From Kibdelosporangium philippinense (GTDB lineage: Bacteria; Actinomycetota; Actinomycetes; Mycobacteriales; Pseudonocardiaceae), in contig NZ_JAJVCN010000004.1 of assembly GCF_021390435.2 (NCBI RefSeq), positions 910,501 through 974,500 on the forward strand: a DNA stretch of 64,000 nt, given 5' to 3'. Positions within the stretch are counted from its first letter, which is position 1. Each line of letters starts with the position of its first letter. The notes beneath the pieces were generated by a model. That model was not told the DNA's origin, did not search any database, and saw only the letters and a list, made by a program, of their open reading frames with translations. Position numbers and translations under genes: made by a program. Positions 1 through 9,013 of the stretch are shown piece after piece.

Positions 1-1
1 G

Positions 2-436
2 GAGATCGACGACGATGTCCGCTCGGTCGGCACGCCCGAACCCGAAGTGCTCCGCGCGTTCCGCAAGACGGCGACGACCTTCACCGACGGCGACGAGATC
101 GCGCCGGGCGTCTCCGCGATCGTCACGCCAGGGCACACCGCTGGCCACACCACGTACCGCATCACGACCTCCGCCGGGCGCAAGATCCTCGCGTTCGGCG
201 ACGCCTTCCACATTCCGGCGCAGATCAGCCACTACGACTGGCAGTCGGCCGCGGACGCGAGGGACGTCCTGCAGGCGCGCGCCCGGCTGCTTGGCGAACT
301 GGAGCAGCCGGACACCATCGGGTTCGGAACCCATTTCGGCGACCAGGTGTTCGGCCGGGTCCTCCGCGAGAAATCGCTTGTCTGGCAACCGATTCCGGCG
401 CCCATCCGTGGCCAGCTCGATCAGAGGTACAGCTGA
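2..436 (+). CDS. MBL-fold metallo-hydrolase, C-terminal part
   Basis: The frame is open from the left edge, so the N-terminus with the first metal-binding HxHxDH motif lies outside the window. The visible 144 residues contain the second metal site (TPGHTAGH) and the later FGDAFH segment, both typical of the metallo-beta-lactamase superfamily as found in actinobacterial small-molecule hydrolases. The substrate cannot be inferred. It converges on the membrane gene at 421-1764, and the two coding ends overlap by 16 bp. Confidence 0.8.
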   Translation, partial: EIDDDVRSVGTPEPEVLRAFRKTATTFTDGDEIAPGVSAIVTPGHTAGHTTYRITTSAGRKILAFGDAFHIPAQISHYDWQSAADARDVLQARARLLGELEQPDTIGFGTHFGDQVFGRVLREKSLVWQPIPAPIRGQLDQRYS

Positions 437-1764
437 ACAGCGGCCACGAACAGCAACAGCAACGGTCCACGGATCAGCTGCCGGAAGAAGTCCGGTTGGA
501 CCATGCCGAACGGTGTGTCGACGGCGGCGCCGGAGTAGTCGAAGGAGGGCTGCGTGGCGCGGCGATACGCGAACCCGACCGCGCCGATGGGCACGATCAC
601 TAACGCCAACGCGAAGCCGGTGGCTGGACTCGTGAGAAGCGTCCACGCCACGGCCATCGCCGAGGGCACCACCAGGTGGGTCAGGTGCAGCCAGGCGTCG
701 CTGCCGCCGAGACTCCGCCGTAACGGCGCTGACCTGCAGATAGTGCGCAGCCCAGCCGCGAATGGCATGACCGCGATCGTGCACATCAGCAGCTGGACCG
801 TTGCCACGAACACCTCTGGGATCAGCCGGTCGGCGGCGTATGGCGTGAGCAACAGCCCGGCCCAGACGTAGAACGCGGCCCGGTTACGGAATGCCCGGCG
901 TATGTCGGCGGACAGCATTGCCACGTAACGGATTCCACGCAGCGGACGGCTGGCAACCCGGCCGATGCGACGCCATTTGCGCGCAGCCGCGATCCCGGTG
1001 AACAGTCCAATGTCGAACCAGCTCACCGCGACCCTGGTGGCCGTGAGCATGTCCGCGCCACCGGCGAGCGCGGCCCGATCGAGCCTACCAAGTACTTGGT
1101 AGGCACGGACCACGGCGAAGATCGGCGGTATCACGACAGCGGCGACCATGATCGGCAGATCGATAGCCGGAGGCGTCACGAACACCGCCGAACCGGCCGT
1201 CAGCACACCGACCACAGTGAGCACAGTGGACAGACGGTTGCCGTCTTTTCCGCTTTCCTGAAGAAGGACACATACCGCAACCAGCCCAGCGGCCAATCCG
1301 GCGCCGACCGAAGTGCTGAGCAGCCTGCCAGCCAGATCGGCTCGCAGTAGCGCCGAGGACGCCAGGCCAAGCAGTCCGCCCACGATTGTGGCGATCACGA
1401 CCATCCACCAGAACCTGCGGCCCAGCAACGAACGACGGTTCAGTGGCGTGGACAGCAGCCAGAACTGAAACGGCCCACCTGCCACGACCGGCCCGAACAT
1501 CAGCAGCGCACGGATCAGCAGCCCAAGCCCGAGCACCGCGCAGCCGACGAAAAGCCATTGCGCCACAGGCAGATTGGTGACCACAGGACCGACCGGCGGA
1601 GCCGTGATCATCCGCCGAACGGCCTGCACCAGAATCCCGCCGTAGATCAGGAGTCCAAGCAGGACCATGTAGATCTTGTCGTTACGTTCCCGGCGCGCCT
1701 GCACCGGCCGCGACCGCAGCCGCGCGGCCCGAATCTCCGCGCGGATCACCCGGACCGTGGTCAT
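421..1764 (-). CDS. DUF6297-like ABC transporter membrane protein
   Basis: A 447-aa polytopic membrane protein with a basic cytoplasmic N-terminus and roughly ten hydrophobic stretches, the first near residues 33-50. It resembles the actinobacterial DUF6297 family, which occurs beside small ABC ATPases. It has no signal peptide or catalytic motif. Its start codon overlaps the stop of the upstream ATPase by one base (TGATG), so the two are translationally coupled and probably form an export ABC transporter. The substrate is unknown. Confidence 0.75.
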   Translation of the reverse strand: MTTVRVIRAEIRAARLRSRPVQARRERNDKIYMVLLGLLIYGGILVQAVRRMITAPPVGPVVTNLPVAQWLFVGCAVLGLGLLIRALLMFGPVVAGGPFQFWLLSTPLNRRSLLGRRFWWMVVIATIVGGLLGLASSALLRADLAGRLLSTSVGAGLAAGLVAVCVLLQESGKDGNRLSTVLTVVGVLTAGSAVFVTPPAIDLPIMVAAVVIPPIFAVVRAYQVLGRLDRAALAGGADMLTATRVAVSWFDIGLFTGIAAARKWRRIGRVASRPLRGIRYVAMLSADIRRAFRNRAAFYVWAGLLLTPYAADRLIPEVFVATVQLLMCTIAVMPFAAGLRTICRSAPLRRSLGGSDAWLHLTHLVVPSAMAVAWTLLTSPATGFALALVIVPIGAVGFAYRRATQPSFDYSGAAVDTPFGMVQPDFFRQLIRGPLLLLFVAAVQLYL

Positions 1765-2348
1765 CAGCCCAGCTCGATCCGGATGTCCGCGACCGCGTCA
1801 ACCAACTGCGGATCATGCGAGGCCAGCAGGATCGCGCAGCCCTGCGCCTTCTCGTCCTGGAGCTTCTCCGCCAGCCACGCCCGGCCAGCCACGTCCAGCC
1901 GCTGCTCAGGCTCGTCAAGGACCAGCAGCCTGTGCGGCCGGACAAGGCAGGCGCCGAGCGTGAACCGCCTGCGCTGGCCACTGGACAGGGTGACGGGCAA
2001 CTGGTCACGCTGGTCTTCGAGGTCCAGCTCGGTCAGCACCTCGGCCACGATTTCGCCGGGCTCGGCCACCCCGTGCGCCCGTGCCAGCAGCTCCAAATGC
2101 TCAACAACCGACAGCTCAGGGAAGAAGTCGGCGTCGTCAAGCGCGCACGCCATCGCGGCCCGCACCTTCGGGTCGCTTTCCACCAGCCGCTCGCCGTCGA
2201 ACAGCACGTCACCATCGTCCGGAATGTCCGCGCCGACAACACAACGCAGCAAGGTGGTCTTGCCGGAGCCGTTGGGTCCGATCAAGGCCGCGGCGCGTCC
2301 ACTTGGCAGGTCGAACGACACGGCATCGAGCACCACCAGGTCGTTCAC
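1764..2348 (-). CDS. ABC transporter ATP-binding protein
   Basis: A 194-aa ABC ATPase, short for the family (usually 210-240). Walker A GPNGSGKT is at residues 24-31, signature LSSGQ at 121-125, Walker B LLVLDEP at 141-147 and the H-loop His at 178. It is coupled to the DUF6297-like membrane protein downstream. The GTG start is the most upstream possible because an in-frame TAA lies 13 nt before it. The codon directly follows palindrome copy 1, so the only purine-rich stretch (ACGAGG) sits in or next to the hairpin arm and leaves no normal Shine-Dalgarno spacing. Either start is controlled by the hairpin or a later GTG is used. Confidence 0.85.
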   Translation of the reverse strand: MNDLVVLDAVSFDLPSGRAAALIGPNGSGKTTLLRCVVGADIPDDGDVLFDGERLVESDPKVRAAMACALDDADFFPELSVVEHLELLARAHGVAEPGEIVAEVLTELDLEDQRDQLPVTLSSGQRRRFTLGACLVRPHRLLVLDEPEQRLDVAGRAWLAEKLQDEKAQGCAILLASHDPQLVDAVADIRIELG

Positions 2349-2349
2349 C

Positions 2350-2395
2350 CTCGTGAGTGGTTAGCAGGGTTAGAACCCGGACAACCACTCACGAG
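2350..2395. repeat. 46-bp dispersed palindrome, copy 1
   Basis: Outer arms CTCGTGAGTGGTT and AACCACTCACGAG pair perfectly over 13 bp. After a small internal mismatch, GGGT and ACCC close on a TAGA loop. On the minus strand the outer arm supplies the TGA stop of the betaine-binding protein gene, and the element ends one base before the GTG of the ABC ATPase. It is probably a transcription terminator for the importer operon, and may also affect translation of the ATPase. Confidence 0.85.
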
Positions 2396-3348
2396 GTGAC
2401 GAAGCCTTCGCGAGCCAGCCAGTCACGGGCGACGACGGCGGGATCGCGGCCGTCGACGTCGACTTCCGCGTTGAGTTTGCGCATGGTGTCGTTGTCGAGC
2501 TTGGCCAGTATCGGCGCCATCACCTGCGCGACCTGTGGATGGGCCGCGTCGAAGTCCTTGCGCAGGGTGACTGTGGCGTTGTACTGCGGGAAGAACTTCC
2601 TGTCGTCTTCGAGGACCACCAGGTTCAGCGCGAGGATCCGGCCGTCGGTGGTGAAGACCTCGCCGAAGTTGCAGTTCCCGTTCGCTGTCGCGGTGTAGAT
2701 GGTGCCCGTTCCGAAGACCTTGACTTGCACGGATCGTGGGTCGAAGTCGTAGGCCTTCGCTACGCCGGGGAAACCGTCCCTGCGGCTGACGAATTCGGTC
2801 TCCAGGCAGAAGATGCCCTTCGACGAGTCCTTTTTGATCAGATTGACCATGTCGCTGGTGGTCTTGAGGTTGTTGGCACGCGCGAATTCCTGCGTCACAG
2901 CGAACGCGTAAGTGTTGTTCACGGCCGAATACGGCAGCCATACGATGCCGTTCTGCGCCAGGTCGGCGTCGCGGACGGCTTCGTACTGCGCGCGTTCGTC
3001 CGGGATCGGGTCGGTGTTGCCGAGGTAGGAGATCCAGCCGGTGCCGGTGTAGTCCCACGACAGGTCGATATCCTCGGTCAACAGAGCTTGGCGGGCGCTG
3101 TTGGAGCCCTGGATGTTGGTCATGTCACGGACATCCGCGCCCGCCGCGGTCAACGCGACTTCCGCGATATAGCCGAAAATGTGGCTCTCGGTGAAGTCCT
3201 TCGAGCCGACCGCGACGGCCACATTGGACAGTTCGGGGATCGGTTTGACGGACCGAGGACCGACTTTGAACGGCAGCGTGTACGAGGTCTCCAGGCCACA
3301 ACCGGCGAGCAGTCCGGCCGTGGCGACCAACGCGGCAAGACGTTTCAC
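2389..3348 (-). CDS. proX: Quaternary-amine ABC transporter substrate-binding lipoprotein
   Basis: A 319-aa protein with a lipoprotein signal (lipobox LLAGC, Cys17) followed by an OpuAC-type domain: VAVGSKDFTES, the DWxYTGTG-like segment SWDYTGTGW, and a two-lobe periplasmic fold. The family binds glycine betaine, choline or carnitine at the outer membrane face. It is the last gene of a four-gene importer, and its start overlaps the preceding permease by 4 nt. The stop codon lies inside the 46-bp palindrome. Confidence 0.88.
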   Translation of the reverse strand: MKRLAALVATAGLLAGCGLETSYTLPFKVGPRSVKPIPELSNVAVAVGSKDFTESHIFGYIAEVALTAAGADVRDMTNIQGSNSARQALLTEDIDLSWDYTGTGWISYLGNTDPIPDERAQYEAVRDADLAQNGIVWLPYSAVNNTYAFAVTQEFARANNLKTTSDMVNLIKKDSSKGIFCLETEFVSRRDGFPGVAKAYDFDPRSVQVKVFGTGTIYTATANGNCNFGEVFTTDGRILALNLVVLEDDRKFFPQYNATVTLRKDFDAAHPQVAQVMAPILAKLDNDTMRKLNAEVDVDGRDPAVVARDWLAREGFVTS

Positions 3349-4097
3349 CGCAACCCCTTCGGTCCGAGATACGTTTCCGCGATCGTGCCGAGCCAGTCGA
3401 CAAGCAGCGCCAAGGCGACGGCGAGGACGGCGCCGGTGATCAGCACAGTCAGCCGGGAAAGCTTGTATCCGGTGTCGATCAGCAGGCCGAGCCCGCCGCC
3501 GTTGACGAATACCGCCAAGGTCGCCACACCGACCGCGTGCACAAGCGATGTACGTGAACCGGCGAGGATCAGCGGGATCGCCAGCGGCAGTTCGATCCGG
3601 CGCAGGACCGCGAACCCGGACATCCCGATGCCGCGGCCCGCGTCGACCAACGCGTAGTCCACCTGCTGCAGGCCGACCATTGTGTTACGCAGTACGGGAA
3701 GCAGTGAGTAGAACGTGATCGGGATGACGGCGGCCCACAGGCCTTCCCAGCCGGACAACAGGAAGAACAGCACCAGGATGCCGATCGACGGCGACGCCTG
3801 CCCGATCGTCGCGACCGCCAGGAAGAACGGCGCCGCGGGGCGGGCCCACTGCCTGGTCAGCACGATCCCGAGCGGCACCGCGATGACCATCACCAGCGCT
3901 GTCACCACAAGGCTGATCACCAGGTGGTCCCAGACCGCGTCGAGCAGGACTGGGCCGTTGATGCTCTGCCGTTCGATGGGGTCAAGGTCCTGCGTGAACG
4001 CCCACACCAGCACGGCCGTGACCAACACGACCACAGCGATCGGCTGGGCGAACATCCGTATGCCGGTCGCCCGCTTGGTCTCGACTGCGGCTGTCAC
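3345..4097 (-). CDS. Quaternary-amine ABC transporter permease
   Basis: A 250-aa BPD-type permease. Five or six hydrophobic segments and a central EAA-like loop (the DAGRGIGMSGFAVLRRIELPLAIP region) match the OpuC/ProW family. The N-terminal extension has a long first transmembrane helix. It overlaps the ATPase gene upstream and the binding protein downstream by 4 nt each, consistent with translational coupling. It probably pairs with the permease at 5181-5831 to form the membrane channel. Confidence 0.88.
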   Translation of the reverse strand: MTAAVETKRATGIRMFAQPIAVVVLVTAVLVWAFTQDLDPIERQSINGPVLLDAVWDHLVISLVVTALVMVIAVPLGIVLTRQWARPAAPFFLAVATIGQASPSIGILVLFFLLSGWEGLWAAVIPITFYSLLPVLRNTMVGLQQVDYALVDAGRGIGMSGFAVLRRIELPLAIPLILAGSRTSLVHAVGVATLAVFVNGGGLGLLIDTGYKLSRLTVLITGAVLAVALALLVDWLGTIAETYLGPKGLR

Positions 4098-5191
4098 ACT
4101 GTCTCCCGCAGTTCTCGGACCATCGACATCACGGTGTCGATCTCGACGAGTCCGACGTACTCGCCGCGAGCTCCGGTCACGACGGCGTTGCCGCCCTCGG
4201 TCAGGATCGCCTCAAGCGCGTCCTGCAGGGTCGACTCGTTCGACACCATGTCCCGGATTGGGCGCCGTACTTGTGGTTCACGCACATGCACCCACGCGAT
4301 CGGCCTGCGACGCACGTCGAGCACCAGTGCGAAGCTCTTACCCGCTTCCCGCAGACGGCGACGGACCTCCGCCGGTTCGTCCTGCGTGGACACAGTGACG
4401 TCGGCCTGTGTCAGCTCGACGTCACGAACTCGCCGCAGCGTCAACTGTTTCAGCGACGCACCGGCGCCAACGAACCCGGCGACCGTGTCATCGGCTGGGT
4501 TGGCGAGCACTGCTTCGGGTGTGTCGTACTGCAGGATCTTGGACTGGTTGCCGAGCACGACGATCCGGTCGCCGAGTTTGACGGCTTCGTCGAAGTCGTG
4601 CGTGACGAACACGATTGTCTTACGCAGCTCGGCCTGCAGGCGCATGAGCTCGTCCTGCAGGTTGCCCCGGGTGATCGGGTCGACCGCACCGAATGGTTCG
4701 TCCATCAGCAAAACCGGCGGATCGGCTGCCAATGCCCGCGCCACACCGACCCGTTGCTGCTGCCCGCCGGAGAGCTGACGCGGGAAGCGGTCCCGGTATT
4801 CGGCCGGGTCGAGCCCGACCAGATCGAGCATCTCCTCGACCCGGTCGGCGACCTTTTTACGCTCCCAGTCAAGCAAACCCGGGACGACGCCGACGTTCTG
4901 GCCGACCGTCATATGCGGGAACAACCCGGCTTGCTGGATGGCGTAACCGATGGTGCGCCGCAACTTGTCGGGGTCGAGAGTGGACGTGTCCTTGCCGCCG
5001 ATGGTGATCTGGCCGGACGTCGGCTCGATCAACCGGTTGATCATGCGCATGGTTGTGGTCTTGCCACACCCGGATGGCCCGACGAAGACCACGATTTCCC
5101 CTGCGGGAATGGTGATCGAGAAGTTGTCGACCGCGGCCGGACGGCGACCGTACCGTTTGGTCACGTCGGTCAGCTTGATCTCACTGGCCAC
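4094..5191 (-). CDS. proV: Quaternary-amine ABC transporter ATPase with CBS region
   Basis: A 365-aa ATPase. Walker A GPSGCGKT starts near residue 38, followed by a Q-loop (AIQQAGLFPHMTV), signature LSGGQQQR, Walker B VLLMDEP and an H-loop VTHD. After residue 240 comes a CBS-like C-terminal region, which in OpuA/OpuC ATPases senses ionic strength or nucleotides. It energises uptake of betaine-type osmoprotectants. It overlaps the upstream permease by 11 nt and the downstream one by 4 nt. Confidence 0.9.
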   Translation of the reverse strand: MASEIKLTDVTKRYGRRPAAVDNFSITIPAGEIVVFVGPSGCGKTTTMRMINRLIEPTSGQITIGGKDTSTLDPDKLRRTIGYAIQQAGLFPHMTVGQNVGVVPGLLDWERKKVADRVEEMLDLVGLDPAEYRDRFPRQLSGGQQQRVGVARALAADPPVLLMDEPFGAVDPITRGNLQDELMRLQAELRKTIVFVTHDFDEAVKLGDRIVVLGNQSKILQYDTPEAVLANPADDTVAGFVGAGASLKQLTLRRVRDVELTQADVTVSTQDEPAEVRRRLREAGKSFALVLDVRRRPIAWVHVREPQVRRPIRDMVSNESTLQDALEAILTEGGNAVVTGARGEYVGLVEIDTVMSMVRELRETV

Positions 5192-5831
5192 GGATCCCCC
5201 TCGAAGTCGTGTAACGGCCGATCAGCACGAAGATGCCGTCGAGAATGAGCGCGAGTACGACGATGCCGACCGTGCCCGCGATGGCCTGGTTGGTCGCGTT
5301 GGCACTGCCCGCCCGTGTCAATCCGGCGAAGATCTCGACACCGAGCCCAGGCCCGCGGGCGTAGGCCGCGATCGCCGCGATCCCCATCAGCATCTGCGTT
5401 GACACCCGCATGCCAGCGAGAATGGCTGGCCAAGCCAGCGTCAGCTCGATCCTCGTGAGCACGCCCAACCGATTCATGCCGATACCACGGGCGGCATCGG
5501 TGATCGCACCGTCCACACCGGCCAGTCCGACGATCGTGTTGCGCACGATCGGCAACAGGCCATAAAGGACGAGCGCGGCGACCGTCGGTGGCGCGCCAAG
5601 CCCGAGAACGGGAATGAGCAGCCCAAGTAGCGCGAACGACGGAATCGTCAGGATCGCGCTCGTCAACGCGGTCGCGATGGTCGAACCGGCGGGGCTGCGG
5701 TAGACGGCGACGCCGACCGTGACACCAACGAGCGCGGCGAGGATCGTACATTGGACGACCGCGCTGACGTGCAGCAACGACTCGCTGAGCAGCCTGCTCC
5801 GGCGGTCGTGCACGAAGTCCCAGAAGCTCAC
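5181..5831 (-). CDS. Quaternary-amine ABC transporter permease (first gene of operon)
   Basis: A 216-aa permease with five transmembrane segments and the EAA-type loop DAARGIGMNRLGVLTRIELTLAWP. The GTG start is preceded by a GGGGAGGG ribosome-binding site. It is the promoter-proximal gene of the operon permease-ATPase-permease-binding protein, transcribed leftward to the palindrome at 2350. This is the OpuC/ProXVWZ architecture. A salt-responsive promoter would have to lie in the 397-bp gap upstream. Confidence 0.88.
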   Translation of the reverse strand: MSFWDFVHDRRSRLLSESLLHVSAVVQCTILAALVGVTVGVAVYRSPAGSTIATALTSAILTIPSFALLGLLIPVLGLGAPPTVAALVLYGLLPIVRNTIVGLAGVDGAITDAARGIGMNRLGVLTRIELTLAWPAILAGMRVSTQMLMGIAAIAAYARGPGLGVEIFAGLTRAGSANATNQAIAGTVGIVVLALILDGIFVLIGRYTTSRGIRGQ

Positions 5832-6228
5832 GGCCCTCCCCAGGGTTGATCAACGACACCGCAAGGTGCCCAGGGGCGGACCGGGATAAACATTCAGGTC
5901 CGAAATGGACCGCCAGCGAGCGGGTGGCGTGCCGTGAAGGCCACCCTCGCGGCGTTAGACGCGCGAGGGCTTCCTTTCGCGCGTTGGATGCCAGTGCCAG
6001 GAACCGAGCACGTCCTTGCGTTGGCTGCTCTCGCGCGCACCTTAGAGTTAGAGTCCACTATGGATAAAATCGCCTCGTCAGTCACACGTGCCACATCAGC
6101 CTCACCTATCACGCAACGCAACGCCGCGAAGGCCACCTTGACTGCACTCAACGCACCAAACTCGGCCCTCACGCCCTCGAATAGCGTGTTTCCCGCGAAC
6201 AGCGGATTTATGGGCAACTTGAATTGCA
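5832..6228. other. Intergenic region with repeats, no gene
   Basis: No convincing coding frame is present. The stretch contains the first copy of a 28-bp intergenic repeat (5929-5956) and a more degenerate relative near 6124-6156 sharing GCGAAGGCCACC. It must also hold the promoter of the osmoprotectant operon; I cannot assign the -35 and -10 boxes confidently. Confidence 0.6.
5929..5956 (+). repeat. Intergenic repeat, GTGCCGTGAAGGCC family, copy 1
   Basis: Starts GTGCCGTGAAGGCCACC and ends GCGGCGTT. The same 28 bases occur on the opposite strand at 35043-35070, and a diverged copy lies at 25903-25935. All are between genes, outside the 46-bp palindrome family. Confidence 0.8.
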
Positions 6229-7341
6229 TCAGTCGGCGACCAGGTGCCAGGGCTGACCGTGCTCCTCGGTGATAGCGACGACAAGGCGGCGTGACACATG
6301 CGCGGACAATCCGTCCGCGAACTGGTTCGACGGGCGCAAGCGTGCGTTGACATCCGACGAGGCCGGGCCCTCAAGCGCGCCAAGCAAGAACGAGCCGGAA
6401 GAAACCCCGAGCAGATCAAGGGCGGCCCACGCACCTCGAACACGCTGGCCGCCGACGCGAACACCATGATCAGGGGCAGTCGCATAGAGCTGATCGGCGA
6501 TGTCGCCGACCCGTTGGGAAATCCGGAGCGTGAGCTCACGGGCGGAGCTGCGGTCCAGATCCCTGGCACCGCCACGGCGGGCAGGCGGAACGGGTGGGTC
6601 GGACCGCTGGATGGGGGCGTCGAGCTGGTCCTGGTCGAACAAATCCGTCTGCGTCGGCATCGGTGACGGCAGCGGCTGGCCGATCGGGCCCGTCATCCCA
6701 GGCAACCGTCCAGACCTGGTGAACAAGTCGATGGTCATGCCCAGACCAGTCGCGTATGCCCAGGACATGGCCAGTGGGTACGTCCCATGGTGATGCGACC
6801 ACGGCAGCAGGCTGTTCAAGCGGTCACGTTGCTGGGCTGTCACGCGCGTTGGTGGCGCCTCCGAGCGGCCGCGTGCCTCACCGGCCAAGGTCAACCCCGG
6901 ACGGTCGAACAGCAGGTCCGGGCGGGTTTTGGTGGCGCTCAAATGCCCGGCGAGGGCCGTCGGTAGGACGTCGATATGGGTCGCCGCGTCCTGCCATTGG
7001 TACGCGGCCTGAACGGTCGCCGTGAGCATGCCGAGGCCGATAGACTCGCTGACGAACCGACGGATATGCGCGGCGCTGGCCCGGAACGGCTCCTCGCGCA
7101 GCCGGAGGGGATTGCCCTCCAGGTAGCACAGCACCGGGCGGAGCTCGTGCTGGCGGGTTTCGTATCTGATCGGGCCGCTGGCCGGGACTGCCAGTGCGTT
7201 CACGCTGATCGCGTAGCTCAGGTCGACGGGCAGCAGACGGTCGGCCGCGACCCGGTGGATGCCGTCCACCTCGGGATATGGATCGACGTAGCCGGGCCGC
7301 TCGGTCCAGGCGAACTGCCGCAAGGTGATCCAGGCCACCAC
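6229..7341 (-). CDS. Unassigned 370-aa protein, possible PD-(D/E)XK nuclease fold
   Basis: I do not recognise this as a named family. It has no signal peptide or transmembrane segment. Around residues 138-160 the sequence reads RPDLLF, then about eight residues, then GEARGR, giving Asp142, Glu155 and Arg157. That spacing resembles the D...(E)x(K/R) core of PD-(D/E)XK nucleases, with a lysine-to-arginine change. A proline- and charge-rich linker follows (residues about 225-275), then an alanine/leucine-rich C-terminal region. It stands alone, divergent from the lipoprotein gene at 7421. The nuclease idea is inference only. Confidence 0.6.
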   Translation of the reverse strand: MVAWITLRQFAWTERPGYVDPYPEVDGIHRVAADRLLPVDLSYAISVNALAVPASGPIRYETRQHELRPVLCYLEGNPLRLREEPFRASAAHIRRFVSESIGLGMLTATVQAAYQWQDAATHIDVLPTALAGHLSATKTRPDLLFDRPGLTLAGEARGRSEAPPTRVTAQQRDRLNSLLPWSHHHGTYPLAMSWAYATGLGMTIDLFTRSGRLPGMTGPIGQPLPSPMPTQTDLFDQDQLDAPIQRSDPPVPPARRGGARDLDRSSARELTLRISQRVGDIADQLYATAPDHGVRVGGQRVRGAWAALDLLGVSSGSFLLGALEGPASSDVNARLRPSNQFADGLSAHVSRRLVVAITEEHGQPWHLVAD

Positions 7342-7420
7342 CGCAGATTAGCCGTGAGAAGAAAACCGCAAGGCCGCTCGGGTCGAATGGACCGGCCACT
7401 ATGGACGGGGAGTGAGCTCG

Positions 7421-9013
7421 ATGCGGGTATGGGTTGTGCTGTTCGCGCTGGTCGCCGGGCTCTTGGCGGGCTGCGAGGACGAGCCGGAAGGACAGAAAGG
7501 CCCGAACACGAAACCCGAGCCCGCGCTGGCCGCGCGCTTCGCCCCGCTGGTGTTCCTCGCCAACGGCGAATCGCACCTGCCGATGGACGCGACCGAGTAC
7601 GCGCGACAGTCCTCGCTGTGGTTCGCCGACGCGCGCTGCGATGACGTCGAGGTAGCTGGCCGTGTCGAACCACAGAAGCTCGGCAAGGGACCGGATCTCT
7701 ACAGGTCAAGCCGGTGTACGTCCGTGGCGGTCAACGACACCGACTTCCCGGCTGAAGACACCGGGTTCTTCCTGCGTCCGCCCGAGTCCACCCGCACAGG
7801 GCAGGGCGTGGGCGCGCCAGCGTACTGGGAGTACCACGAGCACGAAGGCAAGGCGGCTTACCTGTACTGGTTCTTCTACGGCTACAACAAGTCCGTCAAC
7901 GTGCACGAAGGCGACTGGGAACGGATCGCGGTCCAGGTCCAAGGCGGCAAGCCGACGGCGGTGACGTTCTACGGGCACGGCCGCACACCGTGTGCCTTGC
8001 CGTGGGAGAGCCAGCAGCTAGCCAAGATCGATGACCACCCGCAGATCTACTCGGCCAAGGGGTCGCACGCGTCCTATCCGGACACCGCGAATCTCTCCTA
8101 CGACCGGCGCTCCGCGGGGACTCAGTGGAATACGTGGGAGCGGCTGCTCCCGGTCGAGCAGGAGCCGTGGTTCGGGTATCGGGGCTGGTGGGGGCCGCAG
8201 AGCTGGATTCCGTTCAACGGATTCAACGGGCCGATGGGCCCGTATCCGCAGCGTGGCCTCAACGTGTTCCCCGAGAAGCAGTGCGACGAGAAGGAACCGG
8301 AGATCACCGCGCAGCTCCCGCAGGCGTTCGAAGGCGAGTGGGAGACGCGTGATCCCGCGACGCAAAAGCCGGAGTCGAAGCCGTACCACATGCGTGTCAG
8401 CCTGGCGAAGGACAAGAGCACGGTCCGTTACCGCACGACCTGGACCGATTCGAACCCCAAGCTGGCATGCGATGGCACGTGGGCGGCGACCGCGGCGACG
8501 GACAAGTTCGTACAAATGCATGAGCAGATCGTGACCACGTCCGCAGGCGACTGCGTTCCCGAAGGAACTGTCAACCTGACGCCCGACGGCGACGCGCTCA
8601 AGGTCGTCGTCCGCGGTGGCAGGATCACGATGACAGCCAAGCTCTACAAGCGGACCGAACCTGCGAACGAACAAGCTGGTGCGCTGGAACGGTTCGAGGA
8701 GTACCTGCACGCGGTCGGCAACGAGAACCTCGACGTGGTCTGCGAAATCGCCGGGCCCGGCGCCAAGAAGGCCGAGCAGAAGGGCTTCGGCCCGTGCCGC
8801 ACGACGATGCCCATCATGTTCAAGATGTTCTCGCCACAGCAGAAAGCCGCCCTGCGAACGGCCACTGTGGACAAAAGTCAGGTGATCGAGAAGCCGGGCG
8901 TTGTCGAGGTCCCCGCCACGGCCGTGCGTGCGGGCAGCGTCAAGTTCACGTCGTCCAACCTCGGTGACTACACAATGACCCTGATGAACGGCAAGTGGTT
9001 CGTCACCGACTGA
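7421..9013 (+). CDS. Vps62-related secreted lipoprotein
   Basis: The signal peptide ends in a lipobox LLAGC, so the protein should be anchored on the outer face of the membrane. Residues about 30-290 match the Vps62/DUF946 family: YWFFYGYN, HEGDWERI and the later YSAKGSHASYP histidine motif are the family hallmarks. The C-terminal 230 residues are not assigned. I prefer ATG 7421 because GGGGAG lies 8 nt upstream; GTG 7412 is an in-frame alternative. Function of the family in bacteria is not established. Its end overlaps the convergent AraC gene by 11 bp. Confidence 0.8.
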   Translation: MRVWVVLFALVAGLLAGCEDEPEGQKGPNTKPEPALAARFAPLVFLANGESHLPMDATEYARQSSLWFADARCDDVEVAGRVEPQKLGKGPDLYRSSRCTSVAVNDTDFPAEDTGFFLRPPESTRTGQGVGAPAYWEYHEHEGKAAYLYWFFYGYNKSVNVHEGDWERIAVQVQGGKPTAVTFYGHGRTPCALPWESQQLAKIDDHPQIYSAKGSHASYPDTANLSYDRRSAGTQWNTWERLLPVEQEPWFGYRGWWGPQSWIPFNGFNGPMGPYPQRGLNVFPEKQCDEKEPEITAQLPQAFEGEWETRDPATQKPESKPYHMRVSLAKDKSTVRYRTTWTDSNPKLACDGTWAATAATDKFVQMHEQIVTTSAGDCVPEGTVNLTPDGDALKVVVRGGRITMTAKLYKRTEPANEQAGALERFEEYLHAVGNENLDVVCEIAGPGAKKAEQKGFGPCRTTMPIMFKMFSPQQKAALRTATVDKSQVIEKPGVVEVPATAVRAGSVKFTSSNLGDYTMTLMNGKWFVTD

